A stretch of DNA of 64,000 bases. Source: Lysobacter antibioticus. Lineage in GTDB: Bacteria > Pseudomonadota > Gammaproteobacteria > Xanthomonadales > Xanthomonadaceae. Position numbers and translations under genes: made by a program. Under the pieces are notes generated by a model. It worked only from the letters and a program-made list of their open reading frames with translations, was not told the origin of the DNA and did no database searches. Below are positions 1-8,266 of the stretch, piece after piece. Numbering within the stretch: position 1 is the first letter of the stretch; each line of letters opens with the position of its first letter. Where the stretch lies: NCBI RefSeq assembly GCF_001442535.1, contig NZ_CP013141.1, forward strand, positions 3,016,113 to 3,080,112, written 5' to 3'.

Positions 1-1537
1 GCGCGCGACGTTCTCGATCAACGATGCCGACGTGCACGAGCTCGCCAAGCAGGCGCTGGTCATCGAAAAGCATTACGGCCGTCCGATGGACGTGGAATGG
101 GCGAAGGACGGTGTCAGCGGCAAGCTGTTCATCGTCCAGGCGCGCCCGGAGACGGTGAAGTCGCGCGGCAAGGCCACCCAGATCGAGCGCTACCAGCTCG
201 AAAAGCGCGGCGAAGTCATCACCGAAGGCCGCGCGATCGGCCAGAAGATCGGCAGCGGCGTGGCGCGCGTGGTGCGCAACCTCGACGACATGAGCCGGGT
301 GCAGCCGGGCGACGTGCTCGTCGCCGATATGACCGACCCCGATTGGGAGCCGGTGATGAAGCGCGCCGCGGCGATCGTGACCAACCGCGGCGGCCGCACC
401 TGCCACGCGGCGATCATCGCCCGCGAGCTCGGCGTGCCGGCCGTGGTCGGCACCACCAATGGCCTGGATGCGATCAAGGACGGCCAGATCGTCACGGTCA
501 GCTGCGCCGAAGGCGACACCGGTTTCATCTACGACGGCAGCCTGCCGTTCGAACGCCATGTCGCCGACCTCGACAAGATGCCGCCGGCGCCGCTCAAGGT
601 GATGATGAACGTCGCCAACCCGGAACGCGCGTTCGACTTCGCGATGCTGCCGAACGCCGGCGTCGGCCTGGCGCGCCTGGAGATGATCATCGCCAGCCAC
701 ATCGGCATCCATCCGAAGGCGCTGCTCGAATACGCCTCGCAGGACGCCGACACCAAGAAGAAGATCGACGCCAAGATCGCCGGCTACGGCAACGACCCGG
801 TGCAGTTCTACGTCGACCGCCTGGCCGAAGGCATCGCCACCATCACCGCGTCGTTCGCGCCGCATCCGGTGATCGTGCGCCTGTCGGACTTCAAGTCGAA
901 CGAATACGCCAACCTGATCGGCGGCACCCGCTACGAGCCGCACGAAGAGAACCCGATGATCGGCTTCCGCGGCGCCAGCCGTTACGTCGACCCGAGCTTC
1001 TCCGACGCCTTCGCCCTGGAGTGCCAGGCGGTGTTGAAGGTGCGCGAGGAAATGGGCCTGACCAACTGCTGGATCATGATCCCGTTCGTGCGCACCCTCG
1101 ACGAAGGTCGCCGCGTACTGGAAGTGCTGGAGAAGAACGGCCTGCGCAAGGGCGAGAATGGTCTGAAGATCATCATGATGTGCGAGGTCCCTTCGAACGC
1201 CTTGCTGGCCGACGAGTTCCTCGAGATCTTCGACGGCTTCTCGATCGGCTCCAACGATCTGACCCAGCTCAGCCTCGGCCTGGACCGCGACTCGGCGATC
1301 GTCGCCCACCTGTTCGACGAACGCGATCCGGCGGTCAAGAAGCTGCTGGCGATGGCGATCTCGGCCGCGCGCGCCAAGGGCAAGTACGTCGGCATCTGCG
1401 GCCAGGGCCCGAGCGATCACCCAGACCTGGCCGAATGGCTGATGGACCAGGGCATCGAGTCGGTGTCGCTGAACCCGGATACCGTGGTCGACACCTGGCT
1501 GCGCCTGGCCAAGGCGAAAGCCAAGGCCCAGGCCTGA
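1..1537 (+). CDS. ppsA: Phosphoenolpyruvate synthase, C-terminal part (5' end outside window)
   Basis: This enzyme converts pyruvate, ATP and water to phosphoenolpyruvate, AMP and phosphate, the entry step of gluconeogenesis from three-carbon compounds. The frame is open from the left edge and about 511 residues are present of a family length near 790. What remains is the end of the ATP-grasp domain ([10 protein letters not shown]), the swivelling phosphohistidine domain with [18 protein letters not shown] (the phosphorylated His is encoded at about 404-406), and the PEP/pyruvate-binding barrel. The barrel contains GSNDLTQL and the C-terminal [11 protein letters not shown], whose Cys is the usual catalytic acid. 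The MscS gene starts 7 bp downstream on the same strand, so the two may be cotranscribed. Identity is secure; the missing N-terminus cannot be judged. Confidence 0.97.
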   Translation, partial: RATFSINDADVHELAKQALVIEKHYGRPMDVEWAKDGVSGKLFIVQARPETVKSRGKATQIERYQLEKRGEVITEGRAIGQKIGSGVARVVRNLDDMSRVQPGDVLVADMTDPDWEPVMKRAAAIVTNRGGRTCHAAIIARELGVPAVVGTTNGLDAIKDGQIVTVSCAEGDTGFIYDGSLPFERHVADLDKMPPAPLKVMMNVANPERAFDFAMLPNAGVGLARLEMIIASHIGIHPKALLEYASQDADTKKKIDAKIAGYGNDPVQFYVDRLAEGIATITASFAPHPVIVRLSDFKSNEYANLIGGTRYEPHEENPMIGFRGASRYVDPSFSDAFALECQAVLKVREEMGLTNCWIMIPFVRTLDEGRRVLEVLEKNGLRKGENGLKIIMMCEVPSNALLADEFLEIFDGFSIGSNDLTQLSLGLDRDSAIVAHLFDERDPAVKKLLAMAISAARAKGKYVGICGQGPSDHPDLAEWLMDQGIESVSLNPDTVVDTWLRLAKAKAKAQA

Positions 1538-1544
1538 GCGCACG

Positions 1545-2498
1545 ATGACGGAAAAGGACGCGGTGCAGGCGCTGGTCCCCAAGTCCCTGCTGGGGCTTGA
1601 GGCCGGCTTCGACATCGACAAGCTGCTCGCCTGGGCGCAGACCAAGGGCTTGGTCCTGATCAGCGCCCTGGCGATCCTGCTGATCGGCCTGTGGCTGGCC
1701 AAGTGGCTGTCGCGCGCATTGGAGCGGGTCATGACCCGCGCCAACATGGAAGTCACCCTGCGTGGCTTTCTGCGCAACATCGCCTACGCGGCGATGATCG
1801 TGATCGTTGCGGTCGCGGCCCTGCAGCAGCTCGGCGTGCCGATGACCTCGGTGCTCGCCGTGCTCGGCGCCGCCGGTCTGGCCATCGGCCTGGCGCTGAA
1901 GGACTCGCTGTCCAATATCGCCTCCGGGGTGATGCTGATCGTGCTGCGCCCGTTCCGGGCCGGCGACCATGTCCAGGCCGCCGGCATCGAGGGCACGGTC
2001 GAACAGATCCGCGTGTTCCAGACCCGCCTGCGCACCATCGACAACCGCGTGATCGTGCTGCCGAACAGCCTGATCACCACCGCGGCGATCATCAACTTCA
2101 CCGCCAACCCGAAGCGCCGCATCGACCTGACCGTCGGCGTGGGCTACGACGACGACCTCAAGGTCGCCAAGGAAACCCTGCTGGCCCTGGCCACGGCGCA
2201 CCCGAACGTGCTGCAGGACCCGGCGCCGGAAGTGTTGGTGACCGCTCTGGCCGAAAGCAGCGTCAATCTGGAGCTGCGCTCCTGGGTCAAGACCGCGAAC
2301 CTGATGCGGACCAAGAGCGACCTGGTCGAAGGCATCCGCAACGAGCTGATCGGCAAGGGTCTCAACATCCCCTACCCGCAGCGCGACCTGCACGTGTATC
2401 ACCACGACGCCGACGGCCGCCCGCTGACCGAAGTGCTGACCAAAGCCATCGCCGACGATGGCGATGTGGCCCAGCCGGCGATCAAGCCGAAGGCGTGA
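1545..2498 (+). CDS. Small-conductance mechanosensitive channel, MscS family
   Basis: This is a 317-residue inner-membrane channel that opens under membrane tension to release solutes on hypo-osmotic shock. Hydrophobic segments lie near residues 30-48 and 83-100. They are followed by the pore-lining third helix with the typical AAGLAIGLALKDSLSNIASG pattern (about residues 105-125), then LRPFRAGDHV, which begins the cytoplasmic beta domain. The following TRLRTIDNRVIVLPNS motif is a family hallmark. Length matches short MscS proteins (about 280-330 aa). The ATG start lies 7 bp after the ppsA stop. Which MscS paralogue this is, and its conductance, cannot be told from sequence. Confidence 0.93.
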   Translation: MTEKDAVQALVPKSLLGLEAGFDIDKLLAWAQTKGLVLISALAILLIGLWLAKWLSRALERVMTRANMEVTLRGFLRNIAYAAMIVIVAVAALQQLGVPMTSVLAVLGAAGLAIGLALKDSLSNIASGVMLIVLRPFRAGDHVQAAGIEGTVEQIRVFQTRLRTIDNRVIVLPNSLITTAAIINFTANPKRRIDLTVGVGYDDDLKVAKETLLALATAHPNVLQDPAPEVLVTALAESSVNLELRSWVKTANLMRTKSDLVEGIRNELIGKGLNIPYPQRDLHVYHHDADGRPLTEVLTKAIADDGDVAQPAIKPKA

Positions 2499-2537
2499 CC
2501 GCAGCCGCTTCGGCTAGCCCCGAAGCGATGGCCTTAG

Positions 2538-2563
2538 GGTAGGAGCGGCGCAAGCCGCGACCA
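2538..2563 (+). repeat. GTAG-headed REP-like element, forward copy
   Basis: The sequence begins GGTAGGAGCGGCGCAAGCCG and ends CGACCA. It has a GTAG tetranucleotide followed by an imperfect hairpin (GCGGC / GCCGC). It pairs with an inverted copy at 2670-2695, and the two together fill the space between the convergent MscS and orn genes. The architecture matches GTAG-type REPs (SMAG elements) described in Stenotrophomonas, which are mobilised by RAYT transposases. No RAYT gene is in the window. Confidence 0.8.
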
Positions 2564-2669
2564 ACCGGAAAGGTGCAATACCGCGCAACCTTCCGAAACC
2601 CGGCTACCCGCGGGCCCAAGCCCTAATGTCGGGCTCCGGTTCGTTGCGCTTGCGTACGTCGCTTCGGTG

Positions 2670-2695
2670 GGTCGCGGCTCGCGCCGCTCCTACCC
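2670..2695 (-). repeat. GTAG-headed REP-like element, inverted copy
   Basis: Reverse-strand copy of the element at 2538-2563 (read on the plus strand it starts GGTCGCGGCTCGCGCCGCTC). The two copies face each other about 105 bp apart, like a BIME pair, and could fold into one long hairpin at the 3' ends of two convergent genes. Confidence 0.8.
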
Positions 2696-2725
2696 CAGGA
2701 CCCGCGATCGCGCCGGTATGGCGCC

Positions 2726-3292
2726 TCAGCCCAAGCCGCCCAACTTGCCCATCGCCGCGCGGTAATGCTTGAGCTCGGCGATCGAGTCCATGACGTCGCT
2801 CAGGGCGGTGTGTTTGCTGTCCTTGCTCAACCCGGCCAGCACGTCCGGGGCCCAGCGCCGCGCCAGCTCCTTGATGGTGCTGACGTCGAGGTTGCGGTAG
2901 TGGAAGTACTTCTCCAACCGCGGCATGCAGCGATGCAGGAAACGGCGGTCCTGGCAGATCGAATTGCCGCAGATCGGCGAGGTGTTCGGCGACACCCACT
3001 GGGCGAGGAACTCCAGGGTCCGGGTCTCGGCCTCTTCCATCGCCACGCCCTGTTCGAGCACGCGCTTCCACAGGCCGGACTTGCCGTGCTGATGGCGGTT
3101 CCACTCGTCCATCGCCTGCAGGCGTTCGAGCGGATGGGCGATCGCCAGTTCCGGCCCCTCGGCCAGGACCTGCAACTGCGCATCGGTGACGACGGTGGCG
3201 ATCTCCAGGATCGAATCGCGGTCGGTGTCCAGCCCGGTCATCTCCAGATCGATCCAGATCAGCCGGTGCTCCTGCCCTGTCTTGTCGCTCAT
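2726..3292 (-). CDS. orn: Oligoribonuclease
   Basis: This 3'-5' exoribonuclease degrades the shortest RNA fragments and the linear dinucleotides (pGpG) left from c-di-GMP breakdown. It is a cytoplasmic DEDDh-family enzyme. The 188-residue protein has exonuclease motif I at [11 protein letters not shown] (about residues 13-23), motif II near [10 protein letters not shown], and the His/Asp motif III near [11 protein letters not shown]. Family length is about 180-200. The start at 3292 gives [11 protein letters not shown] with a GAGG ribosome binding site just upstream; a longer frame to 3358 lacks support. It is divergent from the DUF2721 gene, with a 65 bp shared promoter region. Confidence 0.95.
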   Translation of the reverse strand: MSDKTGQEHRLIWIDLEMTGLDTDRDSILEIATVVTDAQLQVLAEGPELAIAHPLERLQAMDEWNRHQHGKSGLWKRVLEQGVAMEEAETRTLEFLAQWVSPNTSPICGNSICQDRRFLHRCMPRLEKYFHYRNLDVSTIKELARRWAPDVLAGLSKDSKHTALSDVMDSIAELKHYRAAMGKLGGLG

Positions 3293-3357
3293 AGCCTCGC
3301 CGTCGTGCCCGTGTCGCGGCATGATAGCCCAGCCCCCTTCCCAGCTGCCGCACCGCA

Positions 3358-3846
3358 ATGAGCCAGAACGCCGCCTCTTTCGCCCACTACGCGATCCTCA
3401 CCGCGATGCTGGCCCCCGCGTTCTTCCTGACCGCGACCGCCTCGCTGCTGCTGTCGGCCAACAACCGCCTGGCGCGGGTGATCGACCGTGCCCGGGTCCT
3501 GCTGAAGGAACTGGCCGAGACCGAGGACGCCGAGGAGCGCGACCAGCTCGAACGCCACATCCTGCGCCAGAAGAAGCGCAGCAAGATCATCCTGCGCGGC
3601 AGCCAGTTGCTGTACACCGCGATCAGCTTCTTCGTCGGCACCAGCCTCAGCGTAGCCGGCGACGCCTTCCTCGGTTATCGGCTCGGCGCGGTGCCGACGA
3701 TCCTTGCCGCGCTCGGGGTGCTGGCGATGTTCGCCGCCAGCCTGCTGCTGGCGCGCGAATCCTCGCTGGCGGTCGAGGCGGTCAACGAGGAAATGGACCA
3801 CGGCCACATCACCGCGATGAAGCGCTGGTCCAAGCCGCGCGCATGA
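3358..3846 (+). CDS. DUF2721 family membrane protein (first of a tandem pair)
   Basis: This 162-residue protein of unknown function has a hydrophobic segment near residues 9-30 ([20 protein letters not shown]). It is followed by the family signature [15 protein letters not shown], a charged helical stretch (about residues 45-75), and two further membrane segments (about 82-102 and 112-135). This is the usual DUF2721 plan of three transmembrane helices with a cytoplasmic helical hairpin. A paralogue follows 62 bp downstream with the same [11 protein letters not shown] and NNRLARV motifs, so the pair arose by duplication. Confidence 0.85.
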   Translation: MSQNAASFAHYAILTAMLAPAFFLTATASLLLSANNRLARVIDRARVLLKELAETEDAEERDQLERHILRQKKRSKIILRGSQLLYTAISFFVGTSLSVAGDAFLGYRLGAVPTILAALGVLAMFAASLLLARESSLAVEAVNEEMDHGHITAMKRWSKPRA

Positions 3847-3907
3847 ACCGCAGCGGCCCGGCTTGCGGCATCATCGCGCTTCGTGCGCATCGACCCTGGA
3901 GCCCGTC

Positions 3908-4393
3908 ATGGCCGACCCTCTGCTGCAACTCAGCAGTCACTACACCGTGGTCTCGGCGATGATCACGCCGGCGTTCTTCCTGACCGCGACCGCCTCGCTG
4001 CTGGTGTCCTCGAACAATCGCCTGGCGCGCGTGGTCGACCGCATGCGTCAGCAACTGAACCAACTCGAAGACACCGTCGACGAGCAGGCGCGCGATTATC
4101 TGGAAGCGCGCATCATCCTGCACCGCCGGCGGGTGCGCCTGATCCTGATCTGCCTGCAGTTGCTGTACGGCGCCATGACCGCCTTCGTCGCCACCAGCCT
4201 GGCGATCGGCATCGACCAGTTCACCGACTACCGCCTGCGCGGCGTGCCGACCGGCCTGGCGATGTGCGGCGTGCTATTGGTACTCGCCGCGTCGATCAAC
4301 ATGGGCCGCGAAGCGCGCATGAGCGTGTCCATGCTCGATGCCGAAGTGAAGCGCGAGTTCGACCGCGACAACGGGCGCCAGAAGCGGCGCTGA
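3908..4393 (+). CDS. DUF2721 family membrane protein (second of a tandem pair)
   Basis: The 161-residue paralogue of the upstream gene. It shares the N-terminal [20 protein letters not shown] block, the NNRLARVVDRMR motif and the three-helix layout, but differs in the charged loop and C-terminus. The start at 3908 (MADPLLQLSS) aligns with the start of the first copy; an in-frame ATG at 3863 would add 15 residues with no matching region. Function is unknown. Keeping two diverged copies side by side suggests a hetero-oligomer, which is only an inference. Confidence 0.85.
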   Translation: MADPLLQLSSHYTVVSAMITPAFFLTATASLLVSSNNRLARVVDRMRQQLNQLEDTVDEQARDYLEARIILHRRRVRLILICLQLLYGAMTAFVATSLAIGIDQFTDYRLRGVPTGLAMCGVLLVLAASINMGREARMSVSMLDAEVKREFDRDNGRQKRR

Positions 4394-4475
4394 TGCGCGA
4401 CAGCACGCGTTGAGAGCGAAGGCCTCGCACCGCCGGCGTTTGCGCGCCCGGCCCGAGAAACTCGCTCGATGCGAG

Positions 4476-5012
<537 letters not shown>

Positions 5013-5076
5013 TCAGCGGCGCACCGGCCGTGCCGATGCGCCGCGCGCGCGGCCGCTGCCGCTCAGATCGAGCCGG

Positions 5077-5592
5077 TCAGATCGAGCCGGCGGCGAGGAA
5101 ATCCGGCTTGCGCAGGGCCACGCCCTGGTGGCGCAGGATCCCGTAGGCGGTGGTCAGGTGGAAATAGAAGTTCGGCAGCACGAAGAAACGGATGTAGTCG
5201 GCGGCGACGAACTTGAGCTCGGGCGCGTTGGGCGGGCGGATCACGATCTCGCGCTGCTCCTGGCCGTCGATGCTCTCGCGCGGCACGCTGCGCACGAACT
5301 CCTGGGTACGCACGATGCGCGCGCGCAGCTCGTCCAGGGTGGTTTCGGTGTCGGGGAAACTCGGCGGCGCGATGCCGCCCAGGCGCGCGGCGCCGAACTT
5401 GGCCGCATCGCTGGCCGCCTGCACCTGGCGGGTCAGCGTGTACATGTCGGGGGCGAGCCGACCGCCGAGCAACTGCTCGACCTCGATGCCCTGCTCCTGC
5501 GCATGCGCCTGGCCTTTGTCGAGCAAGTGCGAAAGCGTGTCGAGACCGCGCAACAGGCTGGGTACCGAGATGTCGTACAAGGATAGAGTCAT
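5077..5592 (-). CDS. DUF1993 domain protein
   Basis: This 171-residue cytoplasmic protein matches the DUF1993 family, helical-bundle proteins that I believe belong with the DinB/YfiT group. Visible family features are the N-terminal LYDISVPSLLRGLDTLSHLL, the central DMYTLTRQVQAASDAAKFGAAR, and the C-terminal FVLPNFYFHLTTAYGILRHQ, which contains a conserved His. The ATG at 5592 is preceded by AAGAGAA; a longer frame to 5682 is Arg-rich and looks non-coding. It is divergent from a TetR regulator that carries two matching operator-like palindromes, so this gene is the likely target. Substrate is unknown. Confidence 0.85.
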   Translation of the reverse strand: MTLSLYDISVPSLLRGLDTLSHLLDKGQAHAQEQGIEVEQLLGGRLAPDMYTLTRQVQAASDAAKFGAARLGGIAPPSFPDTETTLDELRARIVRTQEFVRSVPRESIDGQEQREIVIRPPNAPELKFVAADYIRFFVLPNFYFHLTTAYGILRHQGVALRKPDFLAAGSI

Positions 5593-5735
5593 GGGAATTC
5601 TCTTGGTGGCGTGGTGGCGAACGCGCCGCCGTCGGACGGCGCGCCGTTGAGCTGCTTGCGGATGGATCGGACGGGACTGCACGGTGCCGGCTCGCGCTAC
5701 CCAGGTGCTGGCGACCCCGGACCGGAGCTTTAATG

Positions 5736-5747
5736 TAGCGACCGCTA
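5736..5747. promoter_or_regulatory. Putative TetR operator, upstream copy
   Basis: TAGCG-AC-CGCTA, a 12 bp palindrome with perfect 5 bp arms. It lies between the divergent DUF1993 and TetR genes, 144 bp from the DUF1993 start. It matches the second site at 5801-5812 in 10 of 12 positions. TetR-family repressors normally bind such short palindromes near their own promoter. Confidence 0.6.
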
Positions 5748-5773
5748 AGGAATGCGAACGGGATTCTGGCCGC

Positions 5774-5812
5774 TTGCTCCGGCCGGGTCAACGATTTTAT
5801 TATCGATCGCTA
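5774..5812 (+). promoter_or_regulatory. Putative TetR gene promoter with overlapping operator, leaderless start
   Basis: A -35 like TTGCTC (5774-5779) and a -10 like TATTAT (5798-5803) are 18 bp apart and would start transcription at about the ATG at 5812. No Shine-Dalgarno sequence precedes that ATG, which agrees with a leaderless mRNA. The second operator copy TATCGATCGCTA (5801-5812) covers the -10 and the start point, as expected for autorepression. Confidence 0.5.
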
Positions 5813-6468
5813 TGGAAATACCCGTTGCGAAACCCGAGCCCCTCGCCGAGGCCTCGGACAGCTGCAAGCAGGCGCCCCGCCCACGCGGCCGGCCGCGGGT
5901 GTTCGACCGCGAGCAGGCGCTGGAAACCGCGATGCGCTTGTTCTGGTGCCGGGGCTACGAGGCGACGTCGCTGAGCGAGCTCACCGCCGCGATGGGCATC
6001 GCCGCCCCGAGCCTGTACGCCGCGTTCGGCAGCAAGGAGCAATTGTTCCGCGCCGCCCTCGCCCGCTACATCGACGGCTACCGCTGCAATGGCGGACGCG
6101 TGCTCACCGACGAAAGCATGAGCACGCGCCAGGCCTTCGAGGCCTTCTTCGAGGCGATCGCGCAGAGTTTCGTCGAGTCCGAACAGCGCTCCGGCTGCAT
6201 GCTGATCGCGGCCGAGGCCGGCGGCCTGCCTGCCGAGCTGCGCGAAGAACTCGCGCGCTATCGCAGCGCGCTCGAGAACCAATTCCTGCTGCGCATCGAG
6301 CGCGGTATGCGCGTGGGCGACCTGCCGGCCGATACCGATGCGGCAGCGTTGGCCAAGTTCCTCACTGCCCTGACCCAGGGCCTGTCGATCCAGGCACGCG
6401 ATGGTGCGACGACGGAGCAGTTGGCCCAGGTCGTGCGCATCGCGATGCGCGCCTGGCCGTCAGCCTGA
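5812..6468 (+). CDS. TetR/AcrR family transcriptional regulator
   Basis: The 218-residue repressor has an N-terminal helix-turn-helix domain (about residues 22-72). It includes GRPRVFDREQALETAMRLFW, the recognition region LSELTAAMGIAAPSLYAAFG and the closing SKEQLFRAAL, which places it in the GRPR-FD subgroup of AcrR-like regulators. The C-terminal ligand domain (about 80-218) has three Cys residues or nearby features but no identifiable ligand. The start at 5812 was chosen because it coincides with the promoter geometry; the ATG at 5752 would place the operators inside the coding region. It is divergent from the DUF1993 gene, which it probably controls together with itself. Confidence 0.92.
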   Translation: MEIPVAKPEPLAEASDSCKQAPRPRGRPRVFDREQALETAMRLFWCRGYEATSLSELTAAMGIAAPSLYAAFGSKEQLFRAALARYIDGYRCNGGRVLTDESMSTRQAFEAFFEAIAQSFVESEQRSGCMLIAAEAGGLPAELREELARYRSALENQFLLRIERGMRVGDLPADTDAAALAKFLTALTQGLSIQARDGATTEQLAQVVRIAMRAWPSA

Positions 6469-6487
6469 AGCAAGCGCGCTGGCGCGC

Positions 6488-6706
6488 TCAGTGCGCACCG
6501 AGCGATCGCGGCGCGACCACGATCGGCTTGGCGGTCTTTGCGGGTGCCGCCACGGGGTGTTTCCGGTAAAGCGCGTCGCAGCGGGCCCGTTCCAGCTCGA
6601 TCGCGTGTTCGCTGCGCACCGCATCCGATTCGGTCCGCGCAGATGCGGCCGCGATCAGATGCGGCAAGGCCAGCAAGGCCGCCACCACCGGCAGATATCT
6701 CGACAT
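6488..6706 (-). CDS. Small exported protein of unknown function
   Basis: The 72-residue protein starts MSRYLPVVAALLALPHLIAA, a clear Sec signal peptide probably cleaved near residue 23 (AASA|RT). The mature part of about 49 residues is charged, has a single Cys, and ends in an Ala/Pro/Lys stretch with no recognised domain. The ATG at 6706 has a good AAGGAG ribosome binding site 7 bp upstream; the in-frame start at 6724 does not. It converges with the TetR gene, 19 bp away. It is probably a real periplasmic protein restricted to close relatives, and I do not recognise it. Confidence 0.65.
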   Translation of the reverse strand: MSRYLPVVAALLALPHLIAAASARTESDAVRSEHAIELERARCDALYRKHPVAAPAKTAKPIVVAPRSLGAH

Positions 6707-7165
6707 CGAACTTCTCCTTATCAAGGTCGTTCCTCATGCGGGCCGGCCACGGCGGTTGCCTGGATCGGCCGGCACTGAAGAAACGACGAGTCGAGCACTC
6801 CAAAATCGACAGCGCGAAGCGCAAAGGCGAAGGGCGGCTCGACTTACCCCGCTTCCGCGCGCAGACGGATGCCCGTGAGCCGCCGGGATCGGGGCTCCGG
6901 GACGAATCGTCATGCGGCGAAACTACGCGCCATTCCGGACTGTCTTTGTCCTAAATCGAAGGCGTCACTGCGGCGATGTCATGATCCGGGACGCAGTTAT
7001 CGATCGGACGTGACCCGCTGTCGCAGGCGCTGGCCGTTGCGGGAACGACGTTCGGCACGCAGTTGGGCCGACACAGACGCAGCCGGGCCGAGGCCGGCGT
7101 GGCCCGCGAACTGCGGCTGTCGCCAGGCGCAACACGGCTCGCGGATTCCAATCGTGGATCGCAAA
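6707..7165. other. Gene-poor interval
   Basis: Short overlapping frames exist on both strands, but none has a ribosome binding site, a recognisable domain or the third-position GC bias of neighbouring genes. I see no convincing gene. The right end abuts a terminator-type hairpin serving the peptide gene at 7205-7363. Confidence 0.5.
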
Positions 7166-7193
7166 GGAAAGGGGCGGTCTCCCGCCCCTTTCC
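7166..7193 (-). terminator. Terminator-like hairpin after the Cys-rich peptide gene
   Basis: GGAAAGGGGCGG-TCTC-CCGCCCCTTTCC: a perfect 12 bp stem with a 4-base loop. It begins 11 bp after the stop codon of the small peptide gene on the minus strand and is followed by TTTGCG, so the U-tract is short. Position and stem strength support a transcription end. Confidence 0.75.
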
Positions 7194-7204
7194 GGTTCCG
7201 CCAA

Positions 7205-7363
7205 TCAGCAACCGGGCGAGCAGATGGCCCAGCAACGCGAATCCGGATCGTCCGGGTCGCAACTGCTGCAGCACGGCCGCGCGAATGCGCTGAGGCTGAC
7301 ACTGAGACCCAAGCCGAACGCGAAGCAAGCCAGCAATGCCTTGGTGCGGGACTTCCTATTCAT
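7205..7363 (-). CDS. Small secreted cysteine-rich peptide
   Basis: This 52-residue protein begins MNRKSRTKALLACFAFGLGL, a textbook signal peptide: a basic n-region, a hydrophobic core and a likely cleavage at SAFA|RP (after residue 28). The mature peptide is only about 24 residues and holds six Cys at positions 31, 32, 35, 44, 48 and 52 (pattern CC-x2-C-x8-C-x3-C-x3-C), with an acidic middle (DPDDPD). The ATG at 7363 has GGAGAAG 4 bp upstream, and a strong hairpin follows the stop, so it looks like a complete monocistronic unit. Three disulfides are likely after export, giving a knottin- or defensin-like size. I do not recognise a named family; a role as toxin, bacteriocin, metal binder or signal is open. 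Confidence 0.75.
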   Translation of the reverse strand: MNRKSRTKALLACFAFGLGLSVSLSAFARPCCSSCDPDDPDSRCWAICSPGC

Positions 7364-8266
7364 CGCCTTCTCCTATGCTGATGGGACGACCGGGGCTCTC
7401 CTTCCCCCGCCGTCTGGGGCGCCGACGGCGGATGCCGTCCAGCGCGGTTCGCCGCGGCTCCTTCCGCAGCCGGTTCGGTTCCGCGACGCGGGCTTCGTTC
7501 AAGCCCCAAGCGCGGGAGATCCCGATGCCTCGCCGTGCCGGTCGTGCACCGATCATCGAAGCGCGCTACGCCTTGGCTTCGCGCACGGCGCGCCGCACAG
7601 GGCCTTGGCGAAGACGCAGTCGTTGGCGCCTGCGCATGCAGGAGCGATGTGCAGGCAAGCGCGTCGCGTGCATTGGCGGTGCGGGAATATCCGCTCGCAG
7701 ACGCAGCGGCAGGTCGCCCGGCCGGCGTTCGCAGCGAAAACAAAGGCGACTCGCGGCGACACGGCGGCCGCCCGGACATGGAACGGGCCTCGCAAGGCAC
7801 GACAGTGATGAGGCAGCCCATCCAAGCTGATACGGACATCCTTGTGTCCCCTGGCGGCTCCAGGCCGATACCCGGATGCCGAATCGAACCCTAGCGGCGC
7901 ACGGCGCCCGGAAACGCGTCCCGAATCACACAACCGGATGCCGGGAGCCCGCATCGGCCGTGACTCCAGGTGCCGGCACTCGAGGCTGCCGCGTTCCAAT
8001 CGCGCAGGGAGCAACGCCGGGGCGCGGACGCGACGCAGCGGAAAGTACGAGACCGGGCAGCGCTTGCTTCGATGCCGTCGTCGGGACTCAGCGGGACGCT
8101 ACGGCACCTGTGGTCAGCGCCGCCCGCTCGGTGGATTCGGCTCGACGCCGTCGAAGCGGGCCGGGCCCGCGATGCCTTGGTCGATGCGACCGGCATCGGG
8201 ACCTTGCCGCGCTTACGGCAAGGCCCCCGTCGTCACGGCGATAGCCGCGACGGATTCAGCGCGGAC
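7364..8266. other. Non-coding interval upstream of the peptide gene
   Basis: About 900 bp without a supportable gene. Frames of 100-160 codons exist on both strands but lack ribosome binding sites, family motifs and consistent codon bias, and they overlap one another. The left end should hold the promoter of the peptide gene at 7205-7363; the right end follows the guaA stop codon. It may be a decayed region. Confidence 0.5.

Noticed and set aside
6951..7328. 125-codon minus-strand frame covering the Cys-rich peptide gene
   Set aside because: It reads the peptide gene in a different frame and lacks its own start signals; the 52-codon frame has the ribosome binding site, signal peptide and terminator.
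7553..8014. 153-codon minus-strand frame in the gene-poor region
   Set aside because: No ribosome binding site, no domain, Arg/Cys-rich composition, overlapped by other equally long frames.
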